From positions 124,001 through 188,000 of the forward strand of contig NZ_QOWE01000015.1 of NCBI RefSeq assembly GCF_003334855.1: a stretch of DNA of 64,000 nucleotides. The letters are read 5' to 3'. This document shows, piece after piece, positions 36,926-46,121 of this stretch. A model generated the notes under the pieces. It had not been told where the DNA came from. It made no database searches and worked only from the letters and a program-made list of their open reading frames with translations. The stretch is from Larkinella punicea. Lineage in GTDB: Bacteria; Bacteroidota; Bacteroidia; Cytophagales; Spirosomataceae. How positions within the stretch are numbered: the first letter of the stretch is position 1; every line of letters starts with the position of its first letter. The position numbers and the translations under genes were made by a program.

Positions 36926-38593
36926 ATGAGTCAGGAAACGATCATTTTTTCCATGGCGGGTGTCAGTAAAATTATTCCGCCAAACCGACAAATCCTAAAG
37001 AATATCTACCTTTCCTTTTTTTACGGTGCAAAAATTGGCGTTTTAGGCTTGAACGGTTCCGGTAAATCGACGCTATTGCGCATCATTGCCGGTATTGACA
37101 AGAATTTCCAGGGTGACGTTGTGTTTTCTCCGGGCTATTCAGTAGGCATGCTGGAGCAGGAGCCGAAGCTCGATCCGACCAAAACCGTGAAAGAAGTGGT
37201 GGAGGAGGGCGTGCAGGAAACGGTGGATCTGCTGAAAGAATTCGATCAGATTAATGAAGCGTTCGGCGATCCCGACGCTGATTTTGATAAGTTAATTGCC
37301 AGACAGGGCGAGGTGCAGGAGAAACTCGACCACCTGAATGCCTGGGAACTGGATAATCGGCTCGAAAAAGCCATGGATGCCCTGCGTTGTCCGCCTTCCG
37401 ATGCGAAAGTGGCGAATTTATCGGGCGGGGAAAAACGCCGGGTGGCACTCTGCCGCCTGTTGCTCCAACAACCCGATGTCTTGCTGCTGGATGAACCGAC
37501 CAACCACCTCGACGCCGAATCAGTGCTGTGGCTCGAAGAACACTTGCGCCAGTATGCCGGAACCGTCATCGCCGTAACGCACGACCGGTATTTTCTGGAT
37601 AACGTCGCGGGCTGGATTCTGGAGTTGGACCGGGGCGAAGGCATTCCCTGGAAAGGCAATTATTCGTCATGGCTCGACCAGAAGCAAACCCGCTTAGCCA
37701 AAGAAGAAAAGCAGGAATCGAAGCGCCAAAAGACCTTGCAGCGCGAACTGGAATGGGTCCGGATGGCGCCCAAAGCCCGTCAGGCCAAGTCGAAAGCGCG
37801 GTTGGGTGCCTACGAAAAGCTGCTGAGTGAAGACAACCGCCAGAAAGAAGACAAGCTGGAAATCTTTATTCCAGCGGGGCCTCGTCTGGGGTCCAAGGTC
37901 ATTGAAGCGCACGACGTTGCCAAGGCATTCGGTGACCGGTTGCTGTTCGAACACCTTGATTTTCAGTTGCCACAAGGCGGTATTGTCGGTATTATTGGCC
38001 CGAACGGTGCCGGTAAGACGACCTTGTTTAAACTCATCACCGGAAAAGAACAACCCCAAAACGGCACGTTCGAAGTGGGCGAAACCGTGAAGTGGGCGTA
38101 CGTCGATCAGGAACACGACGGACTGGAAAGTGACAAGACGGTTTTTCAGACCATCGCGGGCGGCAACGAATGGGTAATTCTGGGCGGCAAGCAAGTGAAT
38201 GCCCGCGCTTACGTCAGCCGATTCAATTTTACGGGTTCCGATCAGGAAAAGAAAATTGCCAACCTGTCGGGCGGGGAGCGCAACCGCGTTCACCTGGCCA
38301 TGATGCTGAAGGAAGGTGCCAATCTGCTGCTGCTCGATGAACCGACCAACGACCTGGACATCAACACGCTGCGGGCCTTGGAAGAAGGGCTGGAAAACTT
38401 CGCCGGTTGCGCCGTCGTCATTTCCCACGACCGCTGGTTTCTCGACCGCGTGGCCACGCACATTCTGGCGTTTGAAGGCGATTCGCAGGTCTACTGGTTT
38501 GAAGGCAATTTCTCCGAATACGAAGAAAACCGAAAAAAACGGCTGGGCGGTGATGCCACGCCGAAGCGGATTAAATATAAGAAACTGGTTTAG
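36926..38593 (+). CDS. ettA: Energy-dependent translational throttle protein EttA (ABC-F)
   Basis: A 555-aa ABC-F ATPase that binds the ribosomal E site and gates entry into elongation according to the ADP/ATP ratio. Two ABC cassettes: first with [26 protein letters not shown] and [14 protein letters not shown]; second with [28 protein letters not shown] and [11 protein letters not shown]. Between them the P-site interaction motif region reads [20 protein letters not shown], as in EttA and not other ABC-F members. Length equals E. coli EttA. The ATG is chosen over an upstream TTG for this reason. A short perfect palindrome follows the stop. Confidence 0.95.
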   Translation: MSQETIIFSMAGVSKIIPPNRQILKNIYLSFFYGAKIGVLGLNGSGKSTLLRIIAGIDKNFQGDVVFSPGYSVGMLEQEPKLDPTKTVKEVVEEGVQETVDLLKEFDQINEAFGDPDADFDKLIARQGEVQEKLDHLNAWELDNRLEKAMDALRCPPSDAKVANLSGGEKRRVALCRLLLQQPDVLLLDEPTNHLDAESVLWLEEHLRQYAGTVIAVTHDRYFLDNVAGWILELDRGEGIPWKGNYSSWLDQKQTRLAKEEKQESKRQKTLQRELEWVRMAPKARQAKSKARLGAYEKLLSEDNRQKEDKLEIFIPAGPRLGSKVIEAHDVAKAFGDRLLFEHLDFQLPQGGIVGIIGPNGAGKTTLFKLITGKEQPQNGTFEVGETVKWAYVDQEHDGLESDKTVFQTIAGGNEWVILGGKQVNARAYVSRFNFTGSDQEKKIANLSGGERNRVHLAMMLKEGANLLLLDEPTNDLDINTLRALEEGLENFAGCAVVISHDRWFLDRVATHILAFEGDSQVYWFEGNFSEYEENRKKRLGGDATPKRIKYKKLV

Positions 38594-38600
38594 GATTGGA

Positions 38601-38631
38601 AACCTGTCAGGTCTTGTAGACCTGACAGGTT
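38601..38631. repeat. Perfect palindrome (14-base arms) after ettA
   Basis: AACCTGTCAGGTCT and its exact reverse complement are separated by TGT. It begins seven bases after the ettA stop and 21 bases before the next start. Its core CCTGACAGGT recurs in the loop of the palindrome at 39472-39529, on the other side of the aminotransferase gene. The following bases GAAATTTT give only a weak terminator tail. Confidence 0.82.
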
Positions 38632-38652
38632 GAAATTTTGGCATCACTGCAT

Positions 38653-39471
38653 ATGTACGGCTATTTCAACGGCTCCATTCTCCCTGTCGAGCAAATCGCT
38701 TTCGGCATCACCGACCTCGGCTTGCTGCGCGGCTTCGGGTTGTTCGATTATTTCCGGACCTACAACGGACGCCCGTTTCAGTGGGACTGGTATTGGGAGC
38801 GTTTCGCGAATTCAGCCACCAAAATGCATTTGCCGGTTCCGATTCAGAAGGATGAAGCCTACCGGGTGGTGATGGAGTTGGTCGATAAAAGCAGTCTGCC
38901 GGACGTTGCTATACGCTTCGTGATGACGGGCGGTTACAGCCCCGACAGCATCAGTGTGGTCAATCCCAACCTGGTAATGATTACGGAGGAAATCCATCCG
39001 ACCCCACTCAGCCAGTTTGAAGAGGGTATCAAGGTGATTCTGGACGACTACGTCCGCGAGATGGCCGAGGTTAAAAGTACGGATTACAAGCGCGTCATTC
39101 TGCTCGCCCAGGCCATCCGGTCGGCGCGGGCGTCGGATGTGTTATACCACAAAAACGGTGAGATAAGCGAACTGAGTCGCAGCAACTTCTTTATTTTCAA
39201 AGGCGACCGGCTGATTACACCGAACCGCCACATTCTGCACGGCATCACCCGCCGAACCGTCATGAACCTGGCGCAGAACGATTTTCAGGTGGAAGAGCGG
39301 CCGGTTTTGCTCTCCGATCTCTACGACGCCGACGAAGCCTTTACGACCAGTTCGACCAAGAAAGTATTGCCCATCGTTCAGATTGGCGAACTGACCATTG
39401 CCGACGGAAAACCGGGCAAACGGACGTTATTTTTACTGGAAGAGTTTAATGAATTGGTGAAGAATTGGTAA
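38653..39471 (+). CDS. Aminotransferase class IV (PLP fold type IV)
   Basis: A 272-aa enzyme of the fold-type IV PLP family, which includes branched-chain and D-amino-acid aminotransferases and aminodeoxychorismate lyase. Visible family features are FGITDLGLLRGFGLFDYFRT near the N-terminus, STDYKRVILLAQAIR with the candidate PLP-lysine Lys, the ELSRSNFFIFKGDRLITP stretch with conserved Glu/Ser/Asn, and GITRRTVMNLA. The exact substrate cannot be deduced. The ATG is chosen over an earlier TTG as the family starts just here (MYGYFNGSI). The gene is flanked by two related palindromes. Confidence 0.9.
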   Translation: MYGYFNGSILPVEQIAFGITDLGLLRGFGLFDYFRTYNGRPFQWDWYWERFANSATKMHLPVPIQKDEAYRVVMELVDKSSLPDVAIRFVMTGGYSPDSISVVNPNLVMITEEIHPTPLSQFEEGIKVILDDYVREMAEVKSTDYKRVILLAQAIRSARASDVLYHKNGEISELSRSNFFIFKGDRLITPNRHILHGITRRTVMNLAQNDFQVEERPVLLSDLYDADEAFTTSSTKKVLPIVQIGELTIADGKPGKRTLFLLEEFNELVKNW

Positions 39472-39529
39472 GTCAGGCCGGTTCTGACACCGGTTTTCAA
39501 AACCTGACAGGTGTCAGAACCGGCCTGAC
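39472..39529. repeat. Perfect inverted repeat (20-base arms) between convergent genes
   Basis: The arms 39472-39491 and 39510-39529 are exact reverse complements; the 18-base loop holds a second small hairpin (GGTTTTCAAAACC) and the CCTGACAGGT core also found after ettA. It starts directly after the aminotransferase stop and ends seven bases before the end of the KdsC-like gene, so it fills the whole tail-to-tail gap. Confidence 0.87.
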
Positions 39530-39536
39530 GCTCAGC

Positions 39537-40091
39537 TTACCGCTCATTGTGCAGTTTAAACGGTTCTACATCCGTCAGCCACGACAGCCATTTGCCCTGC
39601 GCTTTCATCACTTGCTCGATCACATCACGAACCGCTCCACGGCCACCCGCCACGGGCGAGATGTAGTCGCAGACCGCTTTGATCTCGTCAGCCGCATCCG
39701 CCGGGCAGGTGCTCAGCAACGCGGGACGCGAGAGCACCTGAAAATCCGGAATGTCGTCACCCATGTACAACACTTCGGCTTCGTTGATCTGGTCGCGGTT
39801 CAAATACCCCAGGTAGGCATAGATTTTCTGCTCCGTGGGGCCGCCCATGAAGATGTCTTTAATCTTCAAAAATTCCAGTCGCTTCCGAACCCCCACCTGG
39901 CTTCCGGCGGAAAGGACAGCCACCCGGTAGCCGGCATTTACCGCCCGCTCGATGGCATAACCGTCGCGGATGTTGAACGTCCGGAATTGTTCCCCCGACT
40001 CCAGGGCGTTCACACTGCCATCCGTCATGACACCGTCGACGTCGAAAATAAAGGTAGCTATTTGTCTAAATCGTTCCTGTAAAGCATCCAT
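39537..40091 (-). CDS. KdsC-like HAD phosphatase (KDO 8-phosphate phosphatase type)
   Basis: A 184-aa HAD-superfamily hydrolase without a cap domain. Motif I is FIFDVDGVMTDGS (Asp nucleophile at about 17), motif II is AVLSAGSQ, and the acid motif is YMGDDIPDF near residue 110. This matches the KdsC/YrbI group that dephosphorylates KDO 8-phosphate for LPS core synthesis. In many Bacteroidota this gene adjoins a DUF2520 gene; here the DUF2520 gene is nearby with an AGE epimerase gene between, on the other strand. No kdsA or kdsB gene is in the window. Confidence 0.9.
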   Translation of the reverse strand: MDALQERFRQIATFIFDVDGVMTDGSVNALESGEQFRTFNIRDGYAIERAVNAGYRVAVLSAGSQVGVRKRLEFLKIKDIFMGGPTEQKIYAYLGYLNRDQINEAEVLYMGDDIPDFQVLSRPALLSTCPADAADEIKAVCDYISPVAGGRGAVRDVIEQVMKAQGKWLSWLTDVEPFKLHNER

Positions 40092-40224
40092 ACTGATACG
40101 GTTAATGAGACTACTGATGGGAACACGGATTAAACGGACGAAAGTACGCGTTCAATCGGTTTAATTTCCATTTACTCCGATTTTCTTATAGTTTCGGGAA
40201 TGCCAATGAATGCAGATAATTTGA

Positions 40225-41436
40225 ATGGATTTCAGTAAACTGGCGGCTCAGTACCAGGAAAGCCTTTTCCGAACGATCATTCCTTTTTGGACCAAACACA
40301 GCCGCGATACCCTCTGCGGTGGGTATTTTAATGCGCTTACCGATCAGGGGGAAGCCTTCGATACCGACAAAGTCATCAAACTTCAGGCGCAACAAATCTG
40401 GGCCTTTGCTTTTTTATACAACCAGGTCGATGCCATTCCGTTGTGGCTCGATCTGGCCCGACACGGTGCTGATTTTTTGCTGAATCACGGGCAGCACGAA
40501 AACCGCTGGCTGGGCGTGGTCGATCGGCGGGGGCGGGCGGTGACACCAGCCACGACTATTGAACCGGATTGCTCGGCAGCGATGGCATTTGCCCAATTGT
40601 ATACGGCAACCAACGACGCGAAATTTGCAGACATCGCCCGGCAAACCATGCTCTCCGTGATCACCCATCGTCTGGAGCAACGGGAGCAATGGGAAATCAA
40701 ACTGGGCGGTTTTCGGGAATTTAAACACCTCGGCGAACCGATGCTGCTTCTGAAAGCCTTGCTGGAAACCCGTTCGTTGCTGGATACGGATTTGTATAAA
40801 CAGGCGTATGAAGCGGTTTTGAGCGAAATTCAAAACGAGTTTTTTGACAAACGCATCACGGTTTTGCGGGAGCAGGTGTTGCCGGGCGGTTCCTTTTGCG
40901 ACAGCACAGCCGGACGGCGACTCCACGGCGGTTATGGCTTCGAAACCGCAAATTACCTGCTGGATGCCGCTGATCTGACTGGTAACCGGCGACTGGCCCA
41001 GCAAGCCGTTCAGATGGCGCTTCATCTGGCTGATATTTGCTGGGATGAACCGGCCGGCGGTTTTTTTCAGTATGCCGATTTGAAAGAACGACCGAGTGTA
41101 TACAGTGAATGGGACCGGAAACTGTGGTGGATTCATTCCGAAGCCCTGTCGGTTTTTTCGAGAGGCTACGTCCGTACCCGGCAAAATGATTGCCTCAAGT
41201 GGTTTCGAAAGGTACACGACTATGCCTGGCTACACTTTCCGGACAAGGTAAACAAGGAATGGTTCGGCGTTCTTGATCGAAAAGGGGAGCCGGTGTCGAC
41301 GTTGAAAGCCACGCCCGAAAAAGGGTGTTACCACCTCATCAAAGGCTTGTACGAAACCTGGCGGGCTCTGGAACAAAGTGCCGCCATTTCGGACAAACCC
41401 CGCATGGAAACCCGGCTGGGTCGCCCATTGATCTAA
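40225..41436 (+). CDS. AGE family epimerase/isomerase (N-acylglucosamine 2-epimerase fold)
   Basis: A 403-aa alpha/alpha-barrel protein of the N-acylglucosamine 2-epimerase/cellobiose epimerase family. Indicative stretches are FWTKHSRDTLCGGYFNALTD, KVIKLQAQQIWAFAFLYNQ, GRRLHGGYGFETANYLLDAA, YSEWDRKLWWIHSEALSVF and NKEWFGVLDRKGEPVS, with the conserved His of the barrel centre in the last two regions. Members epimerise or isomerise free sugars such as mannose or cellobiose. The specific sugar is unresolved. It ends seven bases before the convergent DUF2520 gene. Confidence 0.9.
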   Translation: MDFSKLAAQYQESLFRTIIPFWTKHSRDTLCGGYFNALTDQGEAFDTDKVIKLQAQQIWAFAFLYNQVDAIPLWLDLARHGADFLLNHGQHENRWLGVVDRRGRAVTPATTIEPDCSAAMAFAQLYTATNDAKFADIARQTMLSVITHRLEQREQWEIKLGGFREFKHLGEPMLLLKALLETRSLLDTDLYKQAYEAVLSEIQNEFFDKRITVLREQVLPGGSFCDSTAGRRLHGGYGFETANYLLDAADLTGNRRLAQQAVQMALHLADICWDEPAGGFFQYADLKERPSVYSEWDRKLWWIHSEALSVFSRGYVRTRQNDCLKWFRKVHDYAWLHFPDKVNKEWFGVLDRKGEPVSTLKATPEKGCYHLIKGLYETWRALEQSAAISDKPRMETRLGRPLI

Positions 41437-41443
41437 GTCAGTT

Positions 41444-42238
41444 TTAACGCCGGGTTTGAATCCCATCCGACAACATTCGGTACAGTTGCAACAGCTCCGG
41501 TCTGTCCGATAAATAAGCCCGATGCAGGCTCAGCGTATTCACATCACCGCGCCGGGCCGGGCCGGTTTGCACCTCGGCCGGATGCCGGGCATCGAGTGCT
41601 TTCTGAACGGTTTCTTCAATCAGCGGTTTCAATAAATCAAACTCCAGGTTCTCGGAATCGGTCAGGTCTTTGGCAATGCCGAAGAGGTAATTGGTAAAAT
41701 TACAGGCAAACACCGCGGCTATGTGCAGCACCTTTCGCTCGTGCGAATTGACCAGATAAACAATCTGGCTCAGCTCCTGCCCCAGCGCAATGAGCTGCTT
41801 TTCTGTAGCCTGATCGCTGGCTTCAATGCAGAGCGGAATGGTTTCAAATGGCAGGGGGTTGATGCCTTTACTAAACGTTTGAAGCGGGTAAAAAACACCC
41901 GTCCGAACCGGTACGTCGCTGTAAATGTCCATCAATTGGCGCAGACTTTCCAGCGATTTGCTGCCAGACGTGTGAACCACCAGCGCTTTTTCGGGCAACA
42001 CCAACTGGGCGGTCACTTCTTCCATAGCATCGTCCGGAATGGCCAGAATAAACAGTTCGGACTCACTTTCGGCAAAGTTCAAATCAGGATTTAACCGGGC
42101 GTCATACAGCATCGAAATGAGTCGCCGGGCATTTTTTTCGTCGCGGCTATAAACCTCACAAATAACATTACCGGCATTTTCGAATGCCATTGCCAAATGC
42201 CAGGCCAAATTTCCGGCACCAATAAAGGAGAGCTTCAT
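41444..42238 (-). CDS. Rossmann-fold protein with DUF2520 domain
   Basis: A 264-aa protein with an N-terminal NADP-binding Rossmann part (KLSFIGAGNLAWHLAMAFEN, residues 2-21) resembling F420-dependent or pyrroline-5-carboxylate reductase, and a C-terminal helical DUF2520 domain (residues about 130-255: VLHIAAVFACNFTNYLFGIA). The combination is conserved in Bacteroidota; enzymatic role is unknown. Single gene, 277 bases from the end of the Gfo/Idh gene. Confidence 0.9.
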   Translation of the reverse strand: MKLSFIGAGNLAWHLAMAFENAGNVICEVYSRDEKNARRLISMLYDARLNPDLNFAESESELFILAIPDDAMEEVTAQLVLPEKALVVHTSGSKSLESLRQLMDIYSDVPVRTGVFYPLQTFSKGINPLPFETIPLCIEASDQATEKQLIALGQELSQIVYLVNSHERKVLHIAAVFACNFTNYLFGIAKDLTDSENLEFDLLKPLIEETVQKALDARHPAEVQTGPARRGDVNTLSLHRAYLSDRPELLQLYRMLSDGIQTRR

Positions 42239-42441
42239 CCAATCCGTTCGGTTTTAAGTATACCAATCTAAAAAAACAGTAACCATCTCATTATCAGTTA
42301 ACAGTGTTAGATAGTAAGACTTTACCAATCCCGCCATTAACCTTCATTTTAAATACAAGGAGGGCAATGGACTCTAATGAAATACAGAAAATTCAATTAA
42401 CCTAACGCCGTTAGATGCACACACAAATATAATAAACACAA

Positions 42442-42483
42442 AAGAACACCCCGATCAAGTGGTTTTCTGATCGGGGTGTTCTT
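42442..42483 (-). terminator. Terminator of the FecR-SusCD-DUF1080-Gfo/Idh locus
   Basis: A perfect 16-bp stem (AAGAACACCCCGATCA with its reverse complement) around a 10-base loop. Read on the - strand it is followed by a T-rich stretch. It lies 33 bases after the stop of the last gene. Confidence 0.85.
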
Positions 42484-42515
42484 TCATTTCCCGAATGACT
42501 TCAGGCGATGCCGCT

Positions 42516-43865
42516 TTACACTTTCGGCTCCCAGCCCTTTTCGTAATCGCGGCTCCAGAGTTTTTGGGCCTCTTTATCCCCAATAATGTGGCCGTTTTTG
42601 GGGTCAATTTTCAGATCCCGGCCCACGCGCCAGGCGATGTTGCCCAACTGCATCGCCACTACACTTTTATACCCCAGTTCGACATCGCAGTTCGGACGGC
42701 GGTTGTTCTTGATCGCGTCCAGAAAATCGGCAACGTGGAGATTGTCCATGCCCAGACTGGGGCTGGCCGTGTTGCGTCCCTGCACATCGCCTTCGCCATC
42801 ACCGACAGATTTGATCTCCTTCACAAGCTTGCCGTCCAGATCATAGACTTTGTAACTATCCCCACCGGTGTCTAGACTGCCGTTTTCGCCGTAGAAAATA
42901 ATGCCGCGATCCAGTCCTTCGATTTTCCGGCCGTTCGAGCTTCGGGATTCCCACATCAGCGATACGCGACCGGGATAATCCATCGTAATAACCTGCGTAT
43001 CGGGTGTTTCCCAATCATCCTTGAATTCGTAGCGACCACCCACGGAGGTGACGCGCGTCGGAAAATCGACGTTCAATCCCCAGCGGGCCACATCGACCTC
43101 GTGGGTGCCGTTGTTCAGTGCTTCGCCGGTTCCCCAGTGCCAGAACCAGTGCCAGTCATAGTGAATCAGTCCTTCCTTGTAGGGCATCCGCGGGGCTGGC
43201 CCTTGCCACAGTTCATAATCCAACCAGGACGGAACCGTGCCCGGTTTCAAAACCGTGGCTTTGCGCTTGTTTGTGTACCAGGCTTTCGCCAGATACACGC
43301 GTCCGATAATCCCTTTGTGCAACTGCTGAATCCCTTCCGTCAAAACCGGTGCCGACCGCCGTTGGGCGCCCATCTGCACCACTTTGCTGTACTTGCGGGC
43401 GGCTGCAATCGCCAGCTCGCCTTCGTGCGGATTGTGGCTGAGCGGTTTTTCAACGTATACGTGCTTGCCGGCCTGACAACCCATGATCGTCAGCGGAGCA
43501 TGCCAATGGTCAGGTGTGGCAATGTAAATCGCATCGATCGATTTGTCCTCCATCACTTTCCGGCAGTCTTTTTCGGATTTGGGATTTGCCGTCGATTTGA
43601 CCTTTTTGATGGTAGCGATGGCCTTCGGAATGGTGCGTTCGTCCACATCACAAACCGTGGCCACTTCGGCGTTTTTCTGTCCGGCAATGGTGCCGCCCAT
43701 GCTGTTTCCCCGGCTGTTGACGCCAATCGTAGCCACCCGAACCAGCTCGTTGGCCCCGATGATGCGGTTATAGCTTTTGGCACTGAATCCGAAAGCCGTT
43801 CCGCCGACGGCCAGGCTGGCCGAACCGGCGGCTATTTTCTTGATAAACTCGCGTCTTTTTTCCAT
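42516..43865 (-). CDS. Tat-exported Gfo/Idh/MocA family oxidoreductase
   Basis: A 449-aa NAD(P)-dependent sugar dehydrogenase-type protein. The N-terminus is a twin-arginine signal (MEKRREFIKKIAAGSASLAV). The cofactor domain follows (RVATIGVNSRGNSMGGTIAG), with the family motif EKPLSHNPHEGE and a catalytic-region His in GTHEVDVARWGL. Tat-exported members of this family in Bacteroidota carry a tightly held NAD and oxidise or epimerise glycosides. It follows the DUF1080 gene by nine bases, which suggests that it makes the 3-keto sugar the DUF1080 protein would use. Confidence 0.92.
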   Translation of the reverse strand: MEKRREFIKKIAAGSASLAVGGTAFGFSAKSYNRIIGANELVRVATIGVNSRGNSMGGTIAGQKNAEVATVCDVDERTIPKAIATIKKVKSTANPKSEKDCRKVMEDKSIDAIYIATPDHWHAPLTIMGCQAGKHVYVEKPLSHNPHEGELAIAAARKYSKVVQMGAQRRSAPVLTEGIQQLHKGIIGRVYLAKAWYTNKRKATVLKPGTVPSWLDYELWQGPAPRMPYKEGLIHYDWHWFWHWGTGEALNNGTHEVDVARWGLNVDFPTRVTSVGGRYEFKDDWETPDTQVITMDYPGRVSLMWESRSSNGRKIEGLDRGIIFYGENGSLDTGGDSYKVYDLDGKLVKEIKSVGDGEGDVQGRNTASPSLGMDNLHVADFLDAIKNNRRPNCDVELGYKSVVAMQLGNIAWRVGRDLKIDPKNGHIIGDKEAQKLWSRDYEKGWEPKV

Positions 43866-43874
43866 ACGAAGACC

Positions 43875-44582
43875 TTATAACTCTTTGATTTTGATATTTT
43901 TAAACGAAACCTCACCGCCATGTTCCTGCAACAGAATATGGCCTTTTTCAACCGTTCCAAAGGCGGGTTCGGCTTTGTTGAACTTACTCAGCGCAACCGC
44001 ATCCGTGAACGCCTGACTGCCGCGCGTAAATTCCAGAATCTTCACGCCATTCAGCCAGTGTTCCACTTTTCTGTCTTTGGAAACGATCCGCACGGTATTC
44101 CACTGACCCGGTTCGCGGGTCTTTTTCAGGGCCGCATTGGGCGGTATCACATCGTAAAACGAACCCGTCAGGTGGTTTTCCTTCTTGTTGTCTTCCGCCA
44201 GTTTATCATCCAGAAGCTGGTATTCCATGCCCAGATTGCCGCCTTTATCGTATTTCGTGTAAAAATACTTGACGCCACTATTGCCAGTCGGTTCGATATT
44301 GTAATCGAACCTCAGATCAAAATCCGAATACTGGTTTTCGCTGACAATATCCCCGCCTTTACCGCCTTTTTTGGCCGTGAATGTACCGTCTTTGATTTCC
44401 CAACCCGCCGGAACCGGATTTCCCGAAGGGGTTTTCCAGCCCGCCGAACTCGTGCCGTCGAACAGCAAAACCCAACCTTCTTTTTTCTCTTTCGCAGTCA
44501 AGGTATTGGCTTTCTGCGCAAAAACCGCCGTTGGCACCGCTATCAGGCACACTAAAAGCAATCGTATGGTTTGAACTTTCAT
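43875..44582 (-). CDS. DUF1080 family exported protein (3-keto-glycoside lyase/hydrolase type)
   Basis: A 235-aa protein with a signal peptide cut near VFAQ. The mature part is a concanavalin-like jelly roll typical of DUF1080: GWVLLFDGTSSAGWKT, GGDIVSENQYSDFDLRFDYN, GNSGVKYFYTKYD, EYQLLDDK, WNTVRIVSKDRKVEHWLNG and the C-terminal EHGGEVSFKNIKIKEL. Family members act on 3-keto-glycosides produced by Gfo/Idh-type dehydrogenases. Its neighbours are SusD (four bases upstream) and such a dehydrogenase (nine bases downstream), which supports that role here by inference. Confidence 0.92.
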   Translation of the reverse strand: MKVQTIRLLLVCLIAVPTAVFAQKANTLTAKEKKEGWVLLFDGTSSAGWKTPSGNPVPAGWEIKDGTFTAKKGGKGGDIVSENQYSDFDLRFDYNIEPTGNSGVKYFYTKYDKGGNLGMEYQLLDDKLAEDNKKENHLTGSFYDVIPPNAALKKTREPGQWNTVRIVSKDRKVEHWLNGVKILEFTRGSQAFTDAVALSKFNKAEPAFGTVEKGHILLQEHGGEVSFKNIKIKEL

Positions 44583-44586
44583 GAGG

Positions 44587-46095
44587 TTAATAGCCGGGGT
44601 TTTGCTTGATTTTATCCGGATTCGATTGAATAACCGACAACGGAATCGGAAACAGCAGCATGTTGTCGCTCCAGGAAGCCGGGTTGAATCCGTTCTGTTC
44701 TTTTTGCTCCTGCGACATCACGATTTTGGCCCGTTCCGTTCTGACCAGATCGAACCACCGGTGATTCTCGAAGGCTAACTCGACCCGACGCTCTTTTTCG
44801 ATCGCCAGCAAGAACGCTTCACTGGAGGTAAAAGGCGGATAATCAGCCAGTATACTTGCCGAACCGCCGGTGCTGTTCCGGGCGCGCTGGCGGATTTTGT
44901 TGAGGTAAACGAGGGCGGTTTCGGGCTGCTTGCCCTGCCGAACGAGCGCTTCAGCGTAGAGCAAATACACGTCGGCCAGCCGCAGTTCGATCCAGTTGTT
45001 ATCGTTATCGGAGCCCGCAAACGAGACGTCGTAATATTTCCGGACGTATTTTTCGTTCACCGTGTTGCCACCCGGCACCGCCACGTAGTTATCGCTCATG
45101 GATATGGTTTTCCGCGGATCACCGGTTTCGTAAGCTGCCGACATCGATGGCGTTGGCGCATTAAAACCGCTTTTGTCGCCGATCAGAACCACTTCCCGGT
45201 TCGAAAACCGGGGCGCAAAATCATTATTCCAGGGGCTTCCCGTCGTGGTTCCGCCTTTTTTGTACTGAATCTCGAACAACGATTCGGCACTGTTTTCATT
45301 CTTCACATCGAACAGCGCCTTGTAATCCGAAACCAGCGAATAGGTCGGAATGCTGATCACTTCCAGCGCTTTGGCTTCCGCCAGGGCGTAATGCGATGCG
45401 CCTTTTTTCAGAGGATAACCGGCCATGGTCATATACACTTTCGCCAGCAGCCCTTTCGCTCCACCCACCGTGACGCGTCCTTTATCGACGGCTGCGTACG
45501 AAACCGGCAGATTCGCTTCGGCGAACTTCAGATCCTCCACGATAAAGTCATACATTTCCTGCGTCGACGTGCGCCCGACGGCGTAGGCTTCCGAGACGGA
45601 CAACTGCTTGTCGACTTTCGGCACATCGCCGTAAACGCGAACCAGCCAGAAATACATCAGCGCCCGAACGAATTTGGCCTCCGCCTTATACTGTTCTTTC
45701 AGTTTTGGATCTTTGAACGGCACGGCGTCGATTTTATCCAGCACGATGTTGCACCGCAGAATAGTGTTGTAGACGTTGTTCCAGAAATTCAGAACAAACG
45801 TATTGTCGGACAACATCACATCCCCGAAATTGTCGATGGACGTCATGTTTTTGGAGTCGCCCGGCACCCAGGAAAAGGTGGTGTTGTCCGAACGAACCTC
45901 GCCCATGTAGATAAAAAGCTGGTTGTAGACATTCCGCAGCGACGCATAAGGCGACATAACCGCCTGATTCATATCCTGTTCAGTTTTGTAGAATACGCCC
46001 GCGTTCATGTCCGAAATGGGCTGGAGGTCGATAAACTCCTCCTTGCAGGAGAAAGAAACCGCAATGAGCAGGACAAGTATGAGAATTCGTTTCAT
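44587..46095 (-). CDS. SusD/RagB family nutrient-binding lipoprotein (second pair)
   Basis: A 502-aa outer-membrane lipoprotein with lipobox Cys17 (AVSFSC). The SusD pattern is complete: MNQAVMSPYASLRNVYNQLF near the N-terminus, AKFVRALMYFWLVRVYGDVP, IELRLADVYLLYAEALVRQG, LNKIRQRARNSTGG, IEKERRVELAFENHRWFDLV and PIPLSVIQSNPDKIKQNPGY. It lies 26 bases after SusC and four bases before the DUF1080 gene, so these are one transcript. Confidence 0.96.
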   Translation of the reverse strand: MKRILILVLLIAVSFSCKEEFIDLQPISDMNAGVFYKTEQDMNQAVMSPYASLRNVYNQLFIYMGEVRSDNTTFSWVPGDSKNMTSIDNFGDVMLSDNTFVLNFWNNVYNTILRCNIVLDKIDAVPFKDPKLKEQYKAEAKFVRALMYFWLVRVYGDVPKVDKQLSVSEAYAVGRTSTQEMYDFIVEDLKFAEANLPVSYAAVDKGRVTVGGAKGLLAKVYMTMAGYPLKKGASHYALAEAKALEVISIPTYSLVSDYKALFDVKNENSAESLFEIQYKKGGTTTGSPWNNDFAPRFSNREVVLIGDKSGFNAPTPSMSAAYETGDPRKTISMSDNYVAVPGGNTVNEKYVRKYYDVSFAGSDNDNNWIELRLADVYLLYAEALVRQGKQPETALVYLNKIRQRARNSTGGSASILADYPPFTSSEAFLLAIEKERRVELAFENHRWFDLVRTERAKIVMSQEQKEQNGFNPASWSDNMLLFPIPLSVIQSNPDKIKQNPGY

Positions 46096-46121
46096 GTTCC
46101 AGAAGTTTGACGATCAGGTAA

